DNA of 64,000 nt from Phycisphaeraceae bacterium (GCA_019636625.1 JAHBXE010000019.1:1-64000); one strand, 5' to 3'. Positions 1 through 9,220 are shown, numbered from the stretch's first letter. Made by a program: numbers and translations. The notes: generated from the sequence alone by a model not told the origin.

Positions 1-14
1 ATTATTGGTTTAAT

Positions 15-86
15 CGCTGTGTCGCTGTGTCGCTGTGTCGCTGTGTCGCTGTGTCGCTGTGTCGCTGTGTCACTGTGTCACTGTGT
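15..86. repeat. Octanucleotide tandem repeat, nine units
   Basis: Seven perfect copies of CGCTGTGT (15-70) are followed by two copies of CACTGTGT (71-86). The array runs directly into the stop codon of the minus-strand membrane-protein gene, so it forms its immediate 3' flank. It has no spacers and is too short-unit to be a CRISPR. It may vary in length by replication slippage. Confidence 0.95.
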
Positions 87-637
87 CACGGCCACATCGC
101 GGCGATCACGGCCCCCGTAATCAACCCGTACACGATGCCGTCCAGCAAGCACATGACTATGGCCCTTGGAAAGGCCGCGAACCAGATCATGCCCGGGATA
201 TGGCCGAAGGCGTACCCGAGCACACCCGCCGTACCCAGCACCTGGAACGCGCGGGAGAACCCTGTCCCACGGGGAAGCGCGGCTATCCCGAGGTACGCCA
301 CGAAGAAACTGATGACGAGGTACACCAGGAACGACAGCACCATGTTCCTCCCCATGCTCATCCTCCCGAACATGGTCAGCATCCCCGCTTGTCCCGCCTC
401 CCACCGCTTCTGCACTTCGGGGCTCTTCATCTTCTCCTTCGTCTTGCAATCTGGGAATCCGTAGTTCCCCTTCTGGATCCCCAGCGACTCGATTGCGTCA
501 AAGAACTTCGCTTCATCCGGCAGCGCCTTCATGTCGCCCTTGTGATGACCGATCACCATCCACGCCACGGCACTCGCCACCCAGACCGCGACCGCCGAAA
601 TGAGGATCGGCAGCCATAAATGACCCATAAGTTCCAT
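86..637 (-). CDS. Uncharacterised four-helix membrane protein
   Basis: 183 residues. Hydrophobic segments are visible at about residues 7-29, 99-120, 131-153 and 158-181, so an integral inner-membrane protein is likely. Between the first two helices is a polar stretch (about 31-98) with an acidic 'ALPDEAKFF' element. The shape, one N-terminal helix, a long soluble loop and three C-terminal helices, recalls small uncharacterised planctomycete membrane proteins. I cannot name a function. The start is the ATG at 637; an in-frame ATG three codons later (628) is also possible. The octamer repeat abuts its stop codon. It is transcribed in the same direction as the TPR lipoprotein gene upstream, 79 bp away. 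Confidence 0.75.
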   Translation of the reverse strand: MELMGHLWLPILISAVAVWVASAVAWMVIGHHKGDMKALPDEAKFFDAIESLGIQKGNYGFPDCKTKEKMKSPEVQKRWEAGQAGMLTMFGRMSMGRNMVLSFLVYLVISFFVAYLGIAALPRGTGFSRAFQVLGTAGVLGYAFGHIPGMIWFAAFPRAIVMCLLDGIVYGLITGAVIAAMWP

Positions 638-716
638 GTTCAGTTCCAGTGAGCCGAGGCGTCCTCACCCCGGATCCATCACCTGTGACAACGGGATGAG
701 GACACCCCGATTTCTC

Positions 717-2399
717 CTACTTCCCGCCGGGAACACACAAACAGCTGGACGCAATCTCGATATCGGCCCGTGACCATGCTTTCCGAAAGCGTTCGTACAT
801 TCCCGCGTACTCCGGCGAACCCTGACGACGCATTGACTGCGACAAGCCGTACAACGACCACCCATTCTCCGGCCAGCGCTTCAGGTCCTCGCGGTACACC
901 TCCTCCGCCTCCTTCGCACGCCCTTCCGCCAACAGAATCGCCCCCAGTGCGTGCCGCGCAGGGACCATCCAGTCCGGCGGCTCGTTGTAGTTCAGCGTGT
1001 CCTCCACCGCCGCCGCCTCCCGCAGCAGCTTGATGCCCTCGTCCACGCTTCCGCGCTTGTACGCCAGTTCGCCATCAAGTACCAGCCCCGCCAGTTTCAT
1101 CACGGTCTTCGATGGGCTGTTTCCCGCTGGCCGCGCCTCCGGCACCCGTGCCGCCGCCTCGCGGAACAGCTCCCGCTCGCGCTCCGCTTCCGCAAACCTT
1201 CCCAGGTTGGCATACGCCACGCCACGCCCGCAGTGCCGAATCGCGCGGCAGATCAGCAGCCGCTCATCCGGCTCCGGCTCCCGCAGCATCTCCTCCCACT
1301 TCCCAAACCGCATCAGCACCTCCATCGTGATGGGCAAGTACCCGTCGATCACATCCGCCGCGTTCTCGATAAAGTCCTGCGGCACGCCCGCCACCATGTC
1401 CCGCGCGGCCTCGATCGCCTCCTTCGAGCGCCCCTGCATCATGCACGAGAACGAAAGAAAGCCGTGGTTGTGCGCCATGTACACGTGGTAGAACCCTTGG
1501 CGGGGTGACAGCTTCCGGTACGCCGCATCCGCCTTGATCGCGTCCCGGTTCGCTTGCGAGGCATCCTCCCAGCGGCCGACCCGTGCATAGATATGCGCCG
1601 GCATGTGGACCAGGTGACCCGCCCCGGGCACCATCTTCCCGAGTCGATCCGCCGCGCCGACCGCCTTCTCCGGGCTCGGCGAGGCCTCCACGGCGTGGAT
1701 GTACAGGTGGTTTGCCCCCGGGTGCTGCGGATCAAGCTCGAGCACGCGCTCGAGCACACGCACGATCTCGGGCGTCTCGGGACGCGGCGTGCCGTCCTTG
1801 CCCCACAAGTCCCACGGCCGCAGGTCCATCAGCGATTCCGCGTAGAGGTTGCCGATGTCCGCATCGTTCGGGTGCCTCGAGTGCACGCGCATCATCGCGT
1901 CGGCGTACGCCTTGTCGTACGGCCGTCGTTCTTCCGACGAGAGCGGCAGCGCCCCGGCCGCCGGGTCTGCGTACCGGAACTGCAAAGCCTCGATCAGATC
2001 CCGCTCGGTCGGGCTCGCCTTCGCCCGAAGCGAGAGCGCCCGCTGCAGCGCCTCCCACGCCGCCTTCGACGCCTCTTCATCCATCGCCGCGTTGTTGATG
2101 TGCGGCCCGTGACACAACGCGATGCCCCACCACGCCATCGCCATCTCCGGGTCCAGCCGCGCCGCTTCTGTGTACGACCGGATCGCCTCATCGTGGTTGA
2201 ACGCGAAGGTGAACACCAGCCCCTGATCAAACCAGCGCTGCGCCTCCGTGCTCGACGTCGTCACCTTCCGTGTGTGCTTGCCCATCCCCGAGAACAACCG
2301 CGGCACGCCCGGCTCGCTCGTCACCTCGGGCCCCGAGGCCTGACATCCAAAGAGCATCCCCGCCGCGACCACCAAGACAATCGCCGCTCGCGCGTTCAT
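717..2399 (-). CDS. TPR-repeat lipoprotein
   Basis: 560 residues from the ATG at 2399, chosen because AAGGAGAC lies just upstream and because translation then begins with a clean lipoprotein signal peptide whose lipobox LFGC puts the modified cysteine at residue 19. A longer frame to 2456 adds only a non-signal-like leader. After the signal come tetratricopeptide-type helices, first at about residues 50-110 ('DEAIRSYTEAARLDPEMAMAWWG') and again near the C terminus ('GRAKEAEEVYREDLKRWPENGWSLYGL'). A conserved histidine-rich centre ('GANHLYIHAVEAS', 'HMPAHIYARVGRWEDA') is typical of a bacterial TPR family of unknown role. It is presumably anchored in the membrane facing the periplasm and works by protein contacts. 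No enzymatic motif is seen. Confidence 0.85.
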   Translation of the reverse strand: MNARAAIVLVVAAGMLFGCQASGPEVTSEPGVPRLFSGMGKHTRKVTTSSTEAQRWFDQGLVFTFAFNHDEAIRSYTEAARLDPEMAMAWWGIALCHGPHINNAAMDEEASKAAWEALQRALSLRAKASPTERDLIEALQFRYADPAAGALPLSSEERRPYDKAYADAMMRVHSRHPNDADIGNLYAESLMDLRPWDLWGKDGTPRPETPEIVRVLERVLELDPQHPGANHLYIHAVEASPSPEKAVGAADRLGKMVPGAGHLVHMPAHIYARVGRWEDASQANRDAIKADAAYRKLSPRQGFYHVYMAHNHGFLSFSCMMQGRSKEAIEAARDMVAGVPQDFIENAADVIDGYLPITMEVLMRFGKWEEMLREPEPDERLLICRAIRHCGRGVAYANLGRFAEAERERELFREAAARVPEARPAGNSPSKTVMKLAGLVLDGELAYKRGSVDEGIKLLREAAAVEDTLNYNEPPDWMVPARHALGAILLAEGRAKEAEEVYREDLKRWPENGWSLYGLSQSMRRQGSPEYAGMYERFRKAWSRADIEIASSCLCVPGGK

Positions 2400-2563
2400 A
2401 TGTTGTCTCCTTGTTGCTTGCAGACCAGTATCCCACCGGGCCTGTCCCCGCGTCAAGGTGAAAAATCACGCTCAGAACATGCTTCATCTACAATCACCCC
2501 CCCGCGGCGGCCGCGCCGTGACGGCGCGGGCGCGGGACACCCCCTTTCCAACGGAGCGAGACC

Positions 2564-2989
2564 ATGGCCGAGCAAGCCCACACCATCATCGGGCCCGACA
2601 CGCACATCAAGGGCGACATGACGTTCGAATCCACCGCCCGCCTCCTCGGGTCCTTCGAAGGTCGGATCGCCGCCAAGGGCGAACTTCAGATCGCGGACTC
2701 CGCCGTCTGCAAAGCCGCCGTAGAAGCCGGCAAGGTCACCATCGACGGCCAGGTCGAGGGCAACGTCACGGCCCGCGATCGCGTCGAACTATCCGCCAAG
2801 GCACGCATGAAGGGCGACCTCATCGCCACCAAGCTCGTCGTCGTCGACGGCGCCAGCTTCGTCGGCCATGTCACCGTCGGACCCGATGCCGCCAAGGCCG
2901 CCAAGCCCATGGAACTGGAGATCAAGCCCATGGCCGCCGCCCAGCCACCCAAGGTCGAGACCAAGCCCCAGGACCCCGCGCGGCGATAA
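2564..2989 (+). CDS. Bactofilin-family cytoskeletal protein
   Basis: 141 residues. The core is the right-handed beta-helix pattern of bactofilins: repeated short strands with small hydrophobic and glycine positions ('THIKGDMTFESTARLLGSFEGRI', 'GKVTIDGQVEGNV', 'ARMKGDLIATKL'), followed by a lysine/proline-rich disordered tail (about 105-141). Bactofilins polymerise without nucleotides and scaffold local cell-wall or envelope machinery. Start ATG 2564 follows a purine-rich GGAGCGAGACC. A second bactofilin-like gene follows 111 bp downstream on the same strand, suggesting a co-transcribed pair. Confidence 0.88.
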   Translation: MAEQAHTIIGPDTHIKGDMTFESTARLLGSFEGRIAAKGELQIADSAVCKAAVEAGKVTIDGQVEGNVTARDRVELSAKARMKGDLIATKLVVVDGASFVGHVTVGPDAAKAAKPMELEIKPMAAAQPPKVETKPQDPARR

Positions 2990-3100
2990 ACCACAGGCAG
3001 TTCCAAGGTGGGGCGGGCCATCGGCCCGCCACGGGTGCGCACACCCACCACCCACAGGAGTCAAGGCTCGCGCCGCGCCGACACGCGCGCTGAGTCGCCC

Positions 3101-3529
3101 ATGGCCAAGGCCGCGCCCCAACGCCGGGTGCAGTGTTACCACTGCCGCCACCGGTTCGACATTTCGAGCCGCGCTATGTCTGTGCCCTGCCCAAAGTGTG
3201 CCAAGGCCCTCATCGTTGAAGACGTCGTCATCAACACGGCCCACAACGTCCGCAAGATCCAGACGTGCGGCAAAGTCATCATCGAGAAGAAAGGCCGCGT
3301 TGTCGCGCAATCCATCGAAGCCCACGGCGGCGTCGAGGTGGAGGGCATCGTCGAAGCCAAGGTCCTCTCCGGCGGCCCCGTCCGCATCGGCGCCAAGGCC
3401 CAATGGAAGGGCGACCTCGCCGCTCCCTCCCTCACCGCTGAACTCGGATGCCGCATCGAGCGTGGCTTTTTCACCATCCCCGATGATGCGCTTGGCGTCG
3501 CCGACCTGACACCCGACGACACCGCGTAG
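3101..3529 (+). CDS. Zinc-ribbon bactofilin-like protein
   Basis: 142 residues from ATG 3101; the frame is open upstream to 3008 but that leader has no coding character. The N terminus carries two CxxC knuckles ('CYHC' and 'CPKC', residues about 9-32), a zinc ribbon. The rest is bactofilin-like beta-helix ('GKVIIEKKGRVVAQSIEAHGGVEVEGIVEA', 'VRIGAKAQWKGDLAA'). It lies directly behind a plain bactofilin and probably forms mixed filaments with it or adapts the filament to a partner through the ribbon; that role is inference. Its stop is six bases from the convergent stop of the next gene. Confidence 0.8.
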   Translation: MAKAAPQRRVQCYHCRHRFDISSRAMSVPCPKCAKALIVEDVVINTAHNVRKIQTCGKVIIEKKGRVVAQSIEAHGGVEVEGIVEAKVLSGGPVRIGAKAQWKGDLAAPSLTAELGCRIERGFFTIPDDALGVADLTPDDTA

Positions 3530-3535
3530 GCCCCT

Positions 3536-5509
3536 TCATCGCCCCATCAGTCCTCGCAGGTCTCCCTCCGCCGCCTCCCGCGAATCCTCGAACATGCGCG
3601 CCTTCTCGAACGCCTCTCGCGCCCCTGCCACATCTCCCCGCTCCCTCAACACGGCCCCCAAGGCCAGGTACGGCCGCCCCGACAGCGGCCGGCGCGCCGC
3701 CGCTCCCGTCCGCGGCGTTTCCACATCCCGGACCGCCGCCCGCAAACACTCCAGTCCCTCCTCCGGCCGGCCCAGGTCCCGTATCAGCAACATGCCACGG
3801 TTCACGAGCGCCTGGTACGACTGCGGCATGACCTTCGCCGCGGCACCGAACGCCTCGGCCGCCTCCGATAGTCGCCCCATCCGCCGCAGCGTGTTCCCCA
3901 TGCAAAAGAGGGCCTTTCCATCGTCCGGTCTCAACTCAGCCGCGATCCGGAACTGCTCCACCGCGGCCTCCAGGAGTTCCCGTTGCTCCGCCGCGCTGAG
4001 CCCCTCCGCCTCGACAATCGCCCGGCGCTCCAGGTTGAGCCCGTAGTTCACCCGCACATACGGCGTGCCGTGCCCAACCTTCACCGCGTGCTCCCAGAGC
4101 GACAACGAGTTCTGCCACACCATCGACTGGTTCATCGTCAGCACGCCCGATGTCAGCACGAGCGCCCCGACGCCGCCCGCGATCACGCCAGCGTGCACCA
4201 GCTTCGTCCGCTCCGCCCACCACACCGCCGCCGTCACGCCCGCGCCGAACAGCAGTGCCCACCCGATCGTCGCCAGGTACGAATACCGATCCGCCACGAA
4301 CTGGTCCCCACTCTGGAAGAACCCCAGCACCGGCGCCACGAGCGCGGCGTAGATCACCCCTGCCGCGATCAACCCCGGCACACGCTTCCGCAGCGCCAAC
4401 GCGAGCACAACAAACACCCCGATCGCCGCATACCGAACCAGATACTCCGGCCCCAGCGGGTTGAGTCCGTGCCGCAGTTCATACAGCACGGCGAGGTCCG
4501 TCGGGGCCGCGGATTTCTGCACATAGAACACCAGGCCGTACGCCGCCTGCGCCACCCGTGAGGCCATCGGCCAATCGTCCAGCGTGCGCATCGCCATCGC
4601 CGCCGAGTTCGCCGACATCCCCGCGGACACCATGAACACCCCGCCCAGCACGATGTACGGCGCCTTCTCCAGCACCACGCGTCGATACGCGGGCGTGACC
4701 CACTTCAGTGGATTCACTGGCAACCGCCGCAGCGGATACCAGTCCAGCACCAGCGCCACGACAAAGAACGACATCCCCCACGGCTTGCTGAGCAGCGACA
4801 GCACCAGCAACCCGATGGACCACGCATACAGCCGCACCCACGTGCGTCTCGTGGCAATGGCCACAGGCTCCGAGTGGCTAGTGTGGTCTGTCTTTCCACT
4901 CCCCACGGACTCCGAATCACCCTTCACACCCGCCATCTTCAAGTACATCAGCAGCGCCAGCAACAGGAACATCGCCGACAGCACATCCCGCCGCTCCGTC
5001 ACCCACGCCACGCTCTCTACCCGCAACGGGTGCGCCGCCCAGACCAGCGCCCCCACCCCCGCCGCCAGTCGCACCCGATGCAGCGGGACCGCCTCCCCCA
5101 GGGATGCCCCTCCAAGGCGTGTTTCTCCTGCATGCCGTGAGCCGTGCCACCCAATCAACTTCATCCCGACCAGGTACACCAGCACTGCGTTCACCGCATG
5201 CAGCAGCACATTCCCAAAGTGATACGCCGCCGGCCTCATCCCCGACCCCCGCTCCACAAGCTCCAGCAGCTCATAGGTCAAGCCGTAGCTCACCCACGTC
5301 AGCGGCTGGAAATGCCCCAGCAGCGTCGTCGTGAACATCCACTTCACGTTCTCCCAGCCAAGCCCGCGCCACTTGTCGTTCTCAATCAGCAGCGCAAAGT
5401 CGTCGAGGTCCACGAAGTCCGCCGCGAGCGTCGGGAAGAACACCGCGAACGTGAACAAAAAGATCACCGCGGGCGCGGCGACCCTGACCAACCTCTCGCG
5501 TCCCTGCAT
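3536..5509 (-). CDS. TMTC-like membrane protein with C-terminal TPRs (first of two)
   Basis: 657 residues from ATG 5509, which overlaps the stop of the upstream paralogue as ATGA, so the pair is translationally coupled; the frame runs open to 5779 but that part is a shadow. The N-terminal two thirds is polytopic, with an acidic DLDD motif (34-37) in the first extracytoplasmic loop and the conserved 'HPLRVESVAW' at 160-169, as in GT-C-fold TMTC-type proteins. The last about 150 residues are TPRs ('FRIAAELRPDDGKALFCMGNTLRRMGRLSEAAEAFG'). TMTC proteins in eukaryotes are O-mannosyltransferases; bacterial homologues are unassigned. A role in envelope protein or glycan glycosylation is inference. 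Confidence 0.8.
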   Translation of the reverse strand: MQGRERLVRVAAPAVIFLFTFAVFFPTLAADFVDLDDFALLIENDKWRGLGWENVKWMFTTTLLGHFQPLTWVSYGLTYELLELVERGSGMRPAAYHFGNVLLHAVNAVLVYLVGMKLIGWHGSRHAGETRLGGASLGEAVPLHRVRLAAGVGALVWAAHPLRVESVAWVTERRDVLSAMFLLLALLMYLKMAGVKGDSESVGSGKTDHTSHSEPVAIATRRTWVRLYAWSIGLLVLSLLSKPWGMSFFVVALVLDWYPLRRLPVNPLKWVTPAYRRVVLEKAPYIVLGGVFMVSAGMSANSAAMAMRTLDDWPMASRVAQAAYGLVFYVQKSAAPTDLAVLYELRHGLNPLGPEYLVRYAAIGVFVVLALALRKRVPGLIAAGVIYAALVAPVLGFFQSGDQFVADRYSYLATIGWALLFGAGVTAAVWWAERTKLVHAGVIAGGVGALVLTSGVLTMNQSMVWQNSLSLWEHAVKVGHGTPYVRVNYGLNLERRAIVEAEGLSAAEQRELLEAAVEQFRIAAELRPDDGKALFCMGNTLRRMGRLSEAAEAFGAAAKVMPQSYQALVNRGMLLIRDLGRPEEGLECLRAAVRDVETPRTGAAARRPLSGRPYLALGAVLRERGDVAGAREAFEKARMFEDSREAAEGDLRGLMGR

Positions 5510-7299
5510 CAGCGTCCTGCTCCTATCTTCCGCAGCCCCGACTTCGCCAGCTCGTGCGTCTCCCGGAACTGCAGCGCAATCTCCAACGCCTGCCTCGCCC
5601 CGGCCACATCCCCAAGATCGTACAACGCCGATGCCAAGGTCATGTACGGCCCCGGCTGAAACGCCCAGTGCTCCTTGCCCTCGATCTTTTCCACCGCCGA
5701 CTTGAAGTACGCCAGCGCCCCCTCCAGGTCGTCCAACTCCTCCGCCAGCAGCAGGCCCATCGCCTGGTCCGCACGCCACGAATCCGGCAACAACGCGATG
5801 GCCCGCTCGTACGCCCGCTTGGCCTCATCAATCTGCTTGGACGCCTTGCAGGCGTTCCCAAGCGCGAACCACGCCTCACCGTAATCCGGCGCCAGCTCGA
5901 TCGCTCGCTGAAAGTGCCGAACCGCTTCTTCCGGTCGCCCAACGCGGTCGAGTTGCTTCCCGTAGTACACCCGCAGGATTGGTCCATCCTGCCCCGATGC
6001 CATCGCGTGCCCGAACAGTTCCACATCCTCCCGCCAGTACGACGTCTGCCGCACCGTCAACGCCGAAAGGACGCCCGCGAGCACAACGACACACCCTGCC
6101 ATCCCCCATCGCGCCGCAACCGTGCGCCGCGACATCCACACCGCCATCCAGCCACCCAGCGCCACGACCGGCGCGATCATGGATAGATACGAATACCGAT
6201 CCGCCACCAACTGGATCCCGCTCTGAAACAACCCAAGCACCGGAGACACAATCACCGCGAACGCGGCCAGCGCCGCCGGAACCGCGGGCCACTTCCGCCT
6301 CAACGCCACCGCCGCCGCAACTCCAACGAGCACCGTCCCCAAGGCCGCGAGCACGCGGAGCTCGGTCACTTTCAACTCCCGGGGCAACTCATACAGCACC
6401 GAAAGCCCCGTCGGCCAGACCGTCTTCCACCAGTAGAACGCCAACCCATACACCGCCTGGAACACCCGATCATCGACCCCCCACTCCACCAGTTTCTTCG
6501 ATGTTCCCGGGTACGACGAGGCCGCCATCCCCGCCACCACGGCCCACACCACGCCCACCACGGCAAAGGGGAGTTTCTCCATCAAGACCTTCCGAGCCGG
6601 TGCCGAGAGCCACGCCCTCCCCGGCCACGGCACACGCCGCAGCGGGTACCAGTCGATCACCAGCAGCACGAGGAAGAACGTCATCCCCCACGCCTTCGAC
6701 AACAGGCTCAGCACGAAGAACAGCCACACCCCCAGCATCCTCCGCCCTCGCTCCGTCTTCCCCACACCCTCGTCGTTCGCCCGCAGGTACCACATCACCG
6801 CCAGCAGGTAGAACAGAAGACTCAGCACATCCCTCCGCTCCGTCACCCAAGCCACACTCTCCACGCGAAGAGGGTGCACGGCAAACAGCAGCGCCGCCCC
6901 CGCCGCACCCACTTCCACCGCCCACCTCGGCAGTTCGGGCCTCGCCCGGCCGATGAGCATCGTCGCCAGCACAAACACCAGCGCCGCATTCACCCCGTGC
7001 ACCACGATGTTCACCGCGTGCGACACATCCGCGCGAAGTTCGCCGCACAAGGTCCACTCGATCGCGAACGTCACCCACGCCAGCGGCTGGTAGTGCCCCA
7101 TGTGCACGGTCGTGAACATCCACGACAACTGCTCAGGGCCAAGTCCGTGGTACGCCGTGGTGCCCAGCATCGGCATGTCGTCGAAGCGGCTGTAACCGTG
7201 CCGCACAGCCCCCCAGAACGGGACCATCCCCAGCAGCGCCACCACCGCCGCCAGCACCCACCGCCTCGTCGCCGCCTGCCTGCTCACGACCTCAGCCAT
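5509..7299 (-). CDS. TMTC-like membrane protein with C-terminal TPRs (second of two)
   Basis: 596 residues from ATG 7299, preceded by a G-rich GTGGGGGG; this start overlaps the end of the upstream nucleosidase gene by 16 bp. The design is that of its downstream neighbour: first loop acidic pair D40-D41, 'HMGHYQPLAW', the shared 'HPLRVESVAWVTERRDVLS' block, about a dozen membrane helices, then TPRs from roughly residue 450 ('EEAVRHFQRAIELAPDYGEAWFALGNACKASKQIDEA'). The two genes are clear paralogues by this shared block and layout but well diverged. A lipid-linked sugar-dependent glycosyltransferase role fits the GT-C architecture but is not proven. It is coupled to mtnN upstream and its paralogue downstream. 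Confidence 0.8.
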   Translation of the reverse strand: MAEVVSRQAATRRWVLAAVVALLGMVPFWGAVRHGYSRFDDMPMLGTTAYHGLGPEQLSWMFTTVHMGHYQPLAWVTFAIEWTLCGELRADVSHAVNIVVHGVNAALVFVLATMLIGRARPELPRWAVEVGAAGAALLFAVHPLRVESVAWVTERRDVLSLLFYLLAVMWYLRANDEGVGKTERGRRMLGVWLFFVLSLLSKAWGMTFFLVLLVIDWYPLRRVPWPGRAWLSAPARKVLMEKLPFAVVGVVWAVVAGMAASSYPGTSKKLVEWGVDDRVFQAVYGLAFYWWKTVWPTGLSVLYELPRELKVTELRVLAALGTVLVGVAAAVALRRKWPAVPAALAAFAVIVSPVLGLFQSGIQLVADRYSYLSMIAPVVALGGWMAVWMSRRTVAARWGMAGCVVVLAGVLSALTVRQTSYWREDVELFGHAMASGQDGPILRVYYGKQLDRVGRPEEAVRHFQRAIELAPDYGEAWFALGNACKASKQIDEAKRAYERAIALLPDSWRADQAMGLLLAEELDDLEGALAYFKSAVEKIEGKEHWAFQPGPYMTLASALYDLGDVAGARQALEIALQFRETHELAKSGLRKIGAGR

Positions 7300-8033
7300 C
7301 CCCCCACGATACCAGCCGTGTACGCCCCCGCCACACCCCCCAGCACCGCCCCAAGGCTTTCCTCCACCCCTTCGTCCGCCCCATCGCTGATCATCCGCAC
7401 GCACGCGAACGGCACCCCATGCTCAAAGCACACCTGCCCCACCGCCGCCCCCTCCATCTCCACGCACAGCGCCGTCGGCACCCGCCCCGCCACCGCCATC
7501 CGGTCACCCGCCGATGCAATCACCCGGTCCCCGCTCGCCACATCCCCCAGCAGGACCCGTGGCATCCTCACGCCCCCTGCCCGCCCTCCAGCAGTCCTCC
7601 ACACTCGTTCCGCCCCGCCGTCCTCCACGAACCGCCCCGCCACCCGCTCCAACTCACCGGCCATGCCTTGATCAGCCTCAATCCCCGTGACACCCAACAG
7701 GGGAACCTCCATCGGGCGGAAGAACGGAGAAGCGTCCAGATCGTGCTGGAACAGCCGCCGCGCGACCACCACATCCCCGATATCCACCTCGTCCCGCAAC
7801 GCCCCCGCGACCCCGCTGAACACGATCCGCTCAACCCCATGCCCCACGATCAACTCCGTCGCCGTCGAAGCAGCGGCCACCTTCCCCCACCGCGAGAACA
7901 CGACCATCACTTCTCTTCTCCCCACGCGCCCTCGCACAAAGCGTCGTCCGGCGCGTTCGACGACCTCCGCCCCTTCCACCATCGGCACAAGTGCATCGAT
8001 CTCCTCCGGCATCGCGCCCATGACACCGATCAC
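7284..8033 (-). CDS. mtnN: 5'-methylthioadenosine/S-adenosylhomocysteine nucleosidase
   Basis: 249 residues from the GTG at 8033, chosen because the protein then begins 'VIGVMGAMPEEID', the usual N terminus of this family, and because a G-rich ribosome-binding stretch (GGGGACGGGGC) precedes it; a longer open frame to 8126 overlaps the upstream gene. The enzyme cleaves the glycosidic bond of MTA and SAH, clearing by-products of SAM use. The substrate motif 'EMEGAA' and the catalytic aspartate in 'MISDGAD' are both present. It could instead hydrolyse futalosine, a related reaction in menaquinone synthesis; sequence alone does not separate these. It sits 14 bp after the serine-hydrolase gene. 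Confidence 0.82.
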   Translation of the reverse strand: MIGVMGAMPEEIDALVPMVEGAEVVERAGRRFVRGRVGRREVMVVFSRWGKVAAASTATELIVGHGVERIVFSGVAGALRDEVDIGDVVVARRLFQHDLDASPFFRPMEVPLLGVTGIEADQGMAGELERVAGRFVEDGGAERVWRTAGGRAGGVRMPRVLLGDVASGDRVIASAGDRMAVAGRVPTALCVEMEGAAVGQVCFEHGVPFACVRMISDGADEGVEESLGAVLGGVAGAYTAGIVGGWLRS

Positions 8034-8047
8034 GCCCCGTCCCCGGC

Positions 8048-9220
8048 TCACTTGAGCATCTCCCCGATCAACTTCGCGGCAACCGCATCGCACGCCTTCG
8101 CCGCGGCATCGCCCCCCTTGTTGCACACAACCAGGACGGCGAAGTCCTTATCCGGCGCTAGCCATGCCACGCTGAACCACATGGTGTTGCTCCCCGCGTG
8201 GGTCAGCACGTTTTCATGATCCCCCGCCCAGCCGCGCTTGGTGACACCCCAGCCCATCGCGTACCGGTCCGCGCCCTGACCCGCCGCCGGCGTGTGCAAC
8301 TTAAGAAAGCTCTCCGCCGTCAACAGGCGCGGCTTGCCCCGTGCCCCCTGCAGGTGAAGGGCAACGAACTTCGCCCAGTCCCCAATCGTGCAGTGCACCG
8401 TCCCCGCCGGCCCAATCGCAACCGGATTGTCCGCCCCGGGCCCCGGCTCGACCGCCGTCCCGTTTGCCCGATGCCCGCGCGGCTGATCCAGTACCGACGT
8501 CGCCTCCTTGCCATCCGCTCCCTTTCCTCGCTTCACTCGCTCCCCCGGCGCGCCGAAGCCGACGGAAGCCATCTCCAGCTGATCGAACAACCTCTCCCGG
8601 ATCAACTTCTCAAAGGCCGTACCCGTCACCGTCTCCGCCATGTGGCCCGCGACCGCAAAGCCGGCGTTGGAGTAAAGAAACTCCGTACCAGGCTCGTGCT
8701 CCGGCGGGTGCTTGAGCACGCCGATCAGCAGGGCCCGCCGGGCCTCGGTCGGCGTCCCCGTGTGCCGCCACAGCGAAGCCCACAGCCCATCCCGATCCAA
8801 GTCCGCCGGCATTCCCGCCCGGTTCGTGAGCAGTTGCTCCAGCGTCACTGGCTTCCACCGCTCGTGCATTGGAACATCGGCGAATGTTTCGCCCAAGGTC
8901 CGATCCCACCGCAGCACGCCCTCCTCAACCAGCAGGGCGCACAGCGTGGCCGTCATCGCCTTCGTGTTCGACCCGAGGTGCCACTTGTCCTCGATCGTCG
9001 CGGGCGTGCCGTCGCCGGACTTGCGAACTCCGGTGACACCGAGCCCGACCACGGTCTCACCCCTGACCACCGCCGCGGCCATCGCGGGAATCTTGTGCTC
9101 CGCCGCGAGTGGCGCCAGCACCCCGGAGAGATCGCGCGGTGCCAGCTCTGCCTCGGCGGGCGGCTGAAGCGACACCAACATCGGGGCCAAGGCAACGAGA
9201 GCGAGGCAGGTGAAGGGCAT
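8048..9220 (-). CDS. Secreted serine hydrolase of the beta-lactamase/PBP4-like family
   Basis: 390 residues with a signal peptide of about 25 residues (hydrophobic 'LALVALAPMLVSL' then 'AEAE'). The penicillin-binding fold catalytic set is complete: S84-N-T-K87 (SxxK), Y183-S-N185 and H341-A-G343 in place of KTG. Such class C-like proteins include D-aminopeptidases, esterases and muropeptide-processing enzymes, so a periplasmic hydrolase is safe and the exact substrate is not. The H-A-G third motif favours an esterase or peptidase over a true antibiotic-destroying beta-lactamase. It is first in a short run with mtnN. Confidence 0.85.
   Translation of the reverse strand: MPFTCLALVALAPMLVSLQPPAEAELAPRDLSGVLAPLAAEHKIPAMAAAVVRGETVVGLGVTGVRKSGDGTPATIEDKWHLGSNTKAMTATLCALLVEEGVLRWDRTLGETFADVPMHERWKPVTLEQLLTNRAGMPADLDRDGLWASLWRHTGTPTEARRALLIGVLKHPPEHEPGTEFLYSNAGFAVAGHMAETVTGTAFEKLIRERLFDQLEMASVGFGAPGERVKRGKGADGKEATSVLDQPRGHRANGTAVEPGPGADNPVAIGPAGTVHCTIGDWAKFVALHLQGARGKPRLLTAESFLKLHTPAAGQGADRYAMGWGVTKRGWAGDHENVLTHAGSNTMWFSVAWLAPDKDFAVLVVCNKGGDAAAKACDAVAAKLIGEMLK

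Noticed and set aside
15..86. CRISPR array
   Set aside because: The repeat is an uninterrupted 8-bp tandem with no spacers and no cas genes.
8048..9220. Antibiotic-resistance beta-lactamase
   Set aside because: The SxxK and YxN motifs occur in many esterases and peptidases of the family; the third motif is HAG, not KTG, and nothing ties it to resistance.
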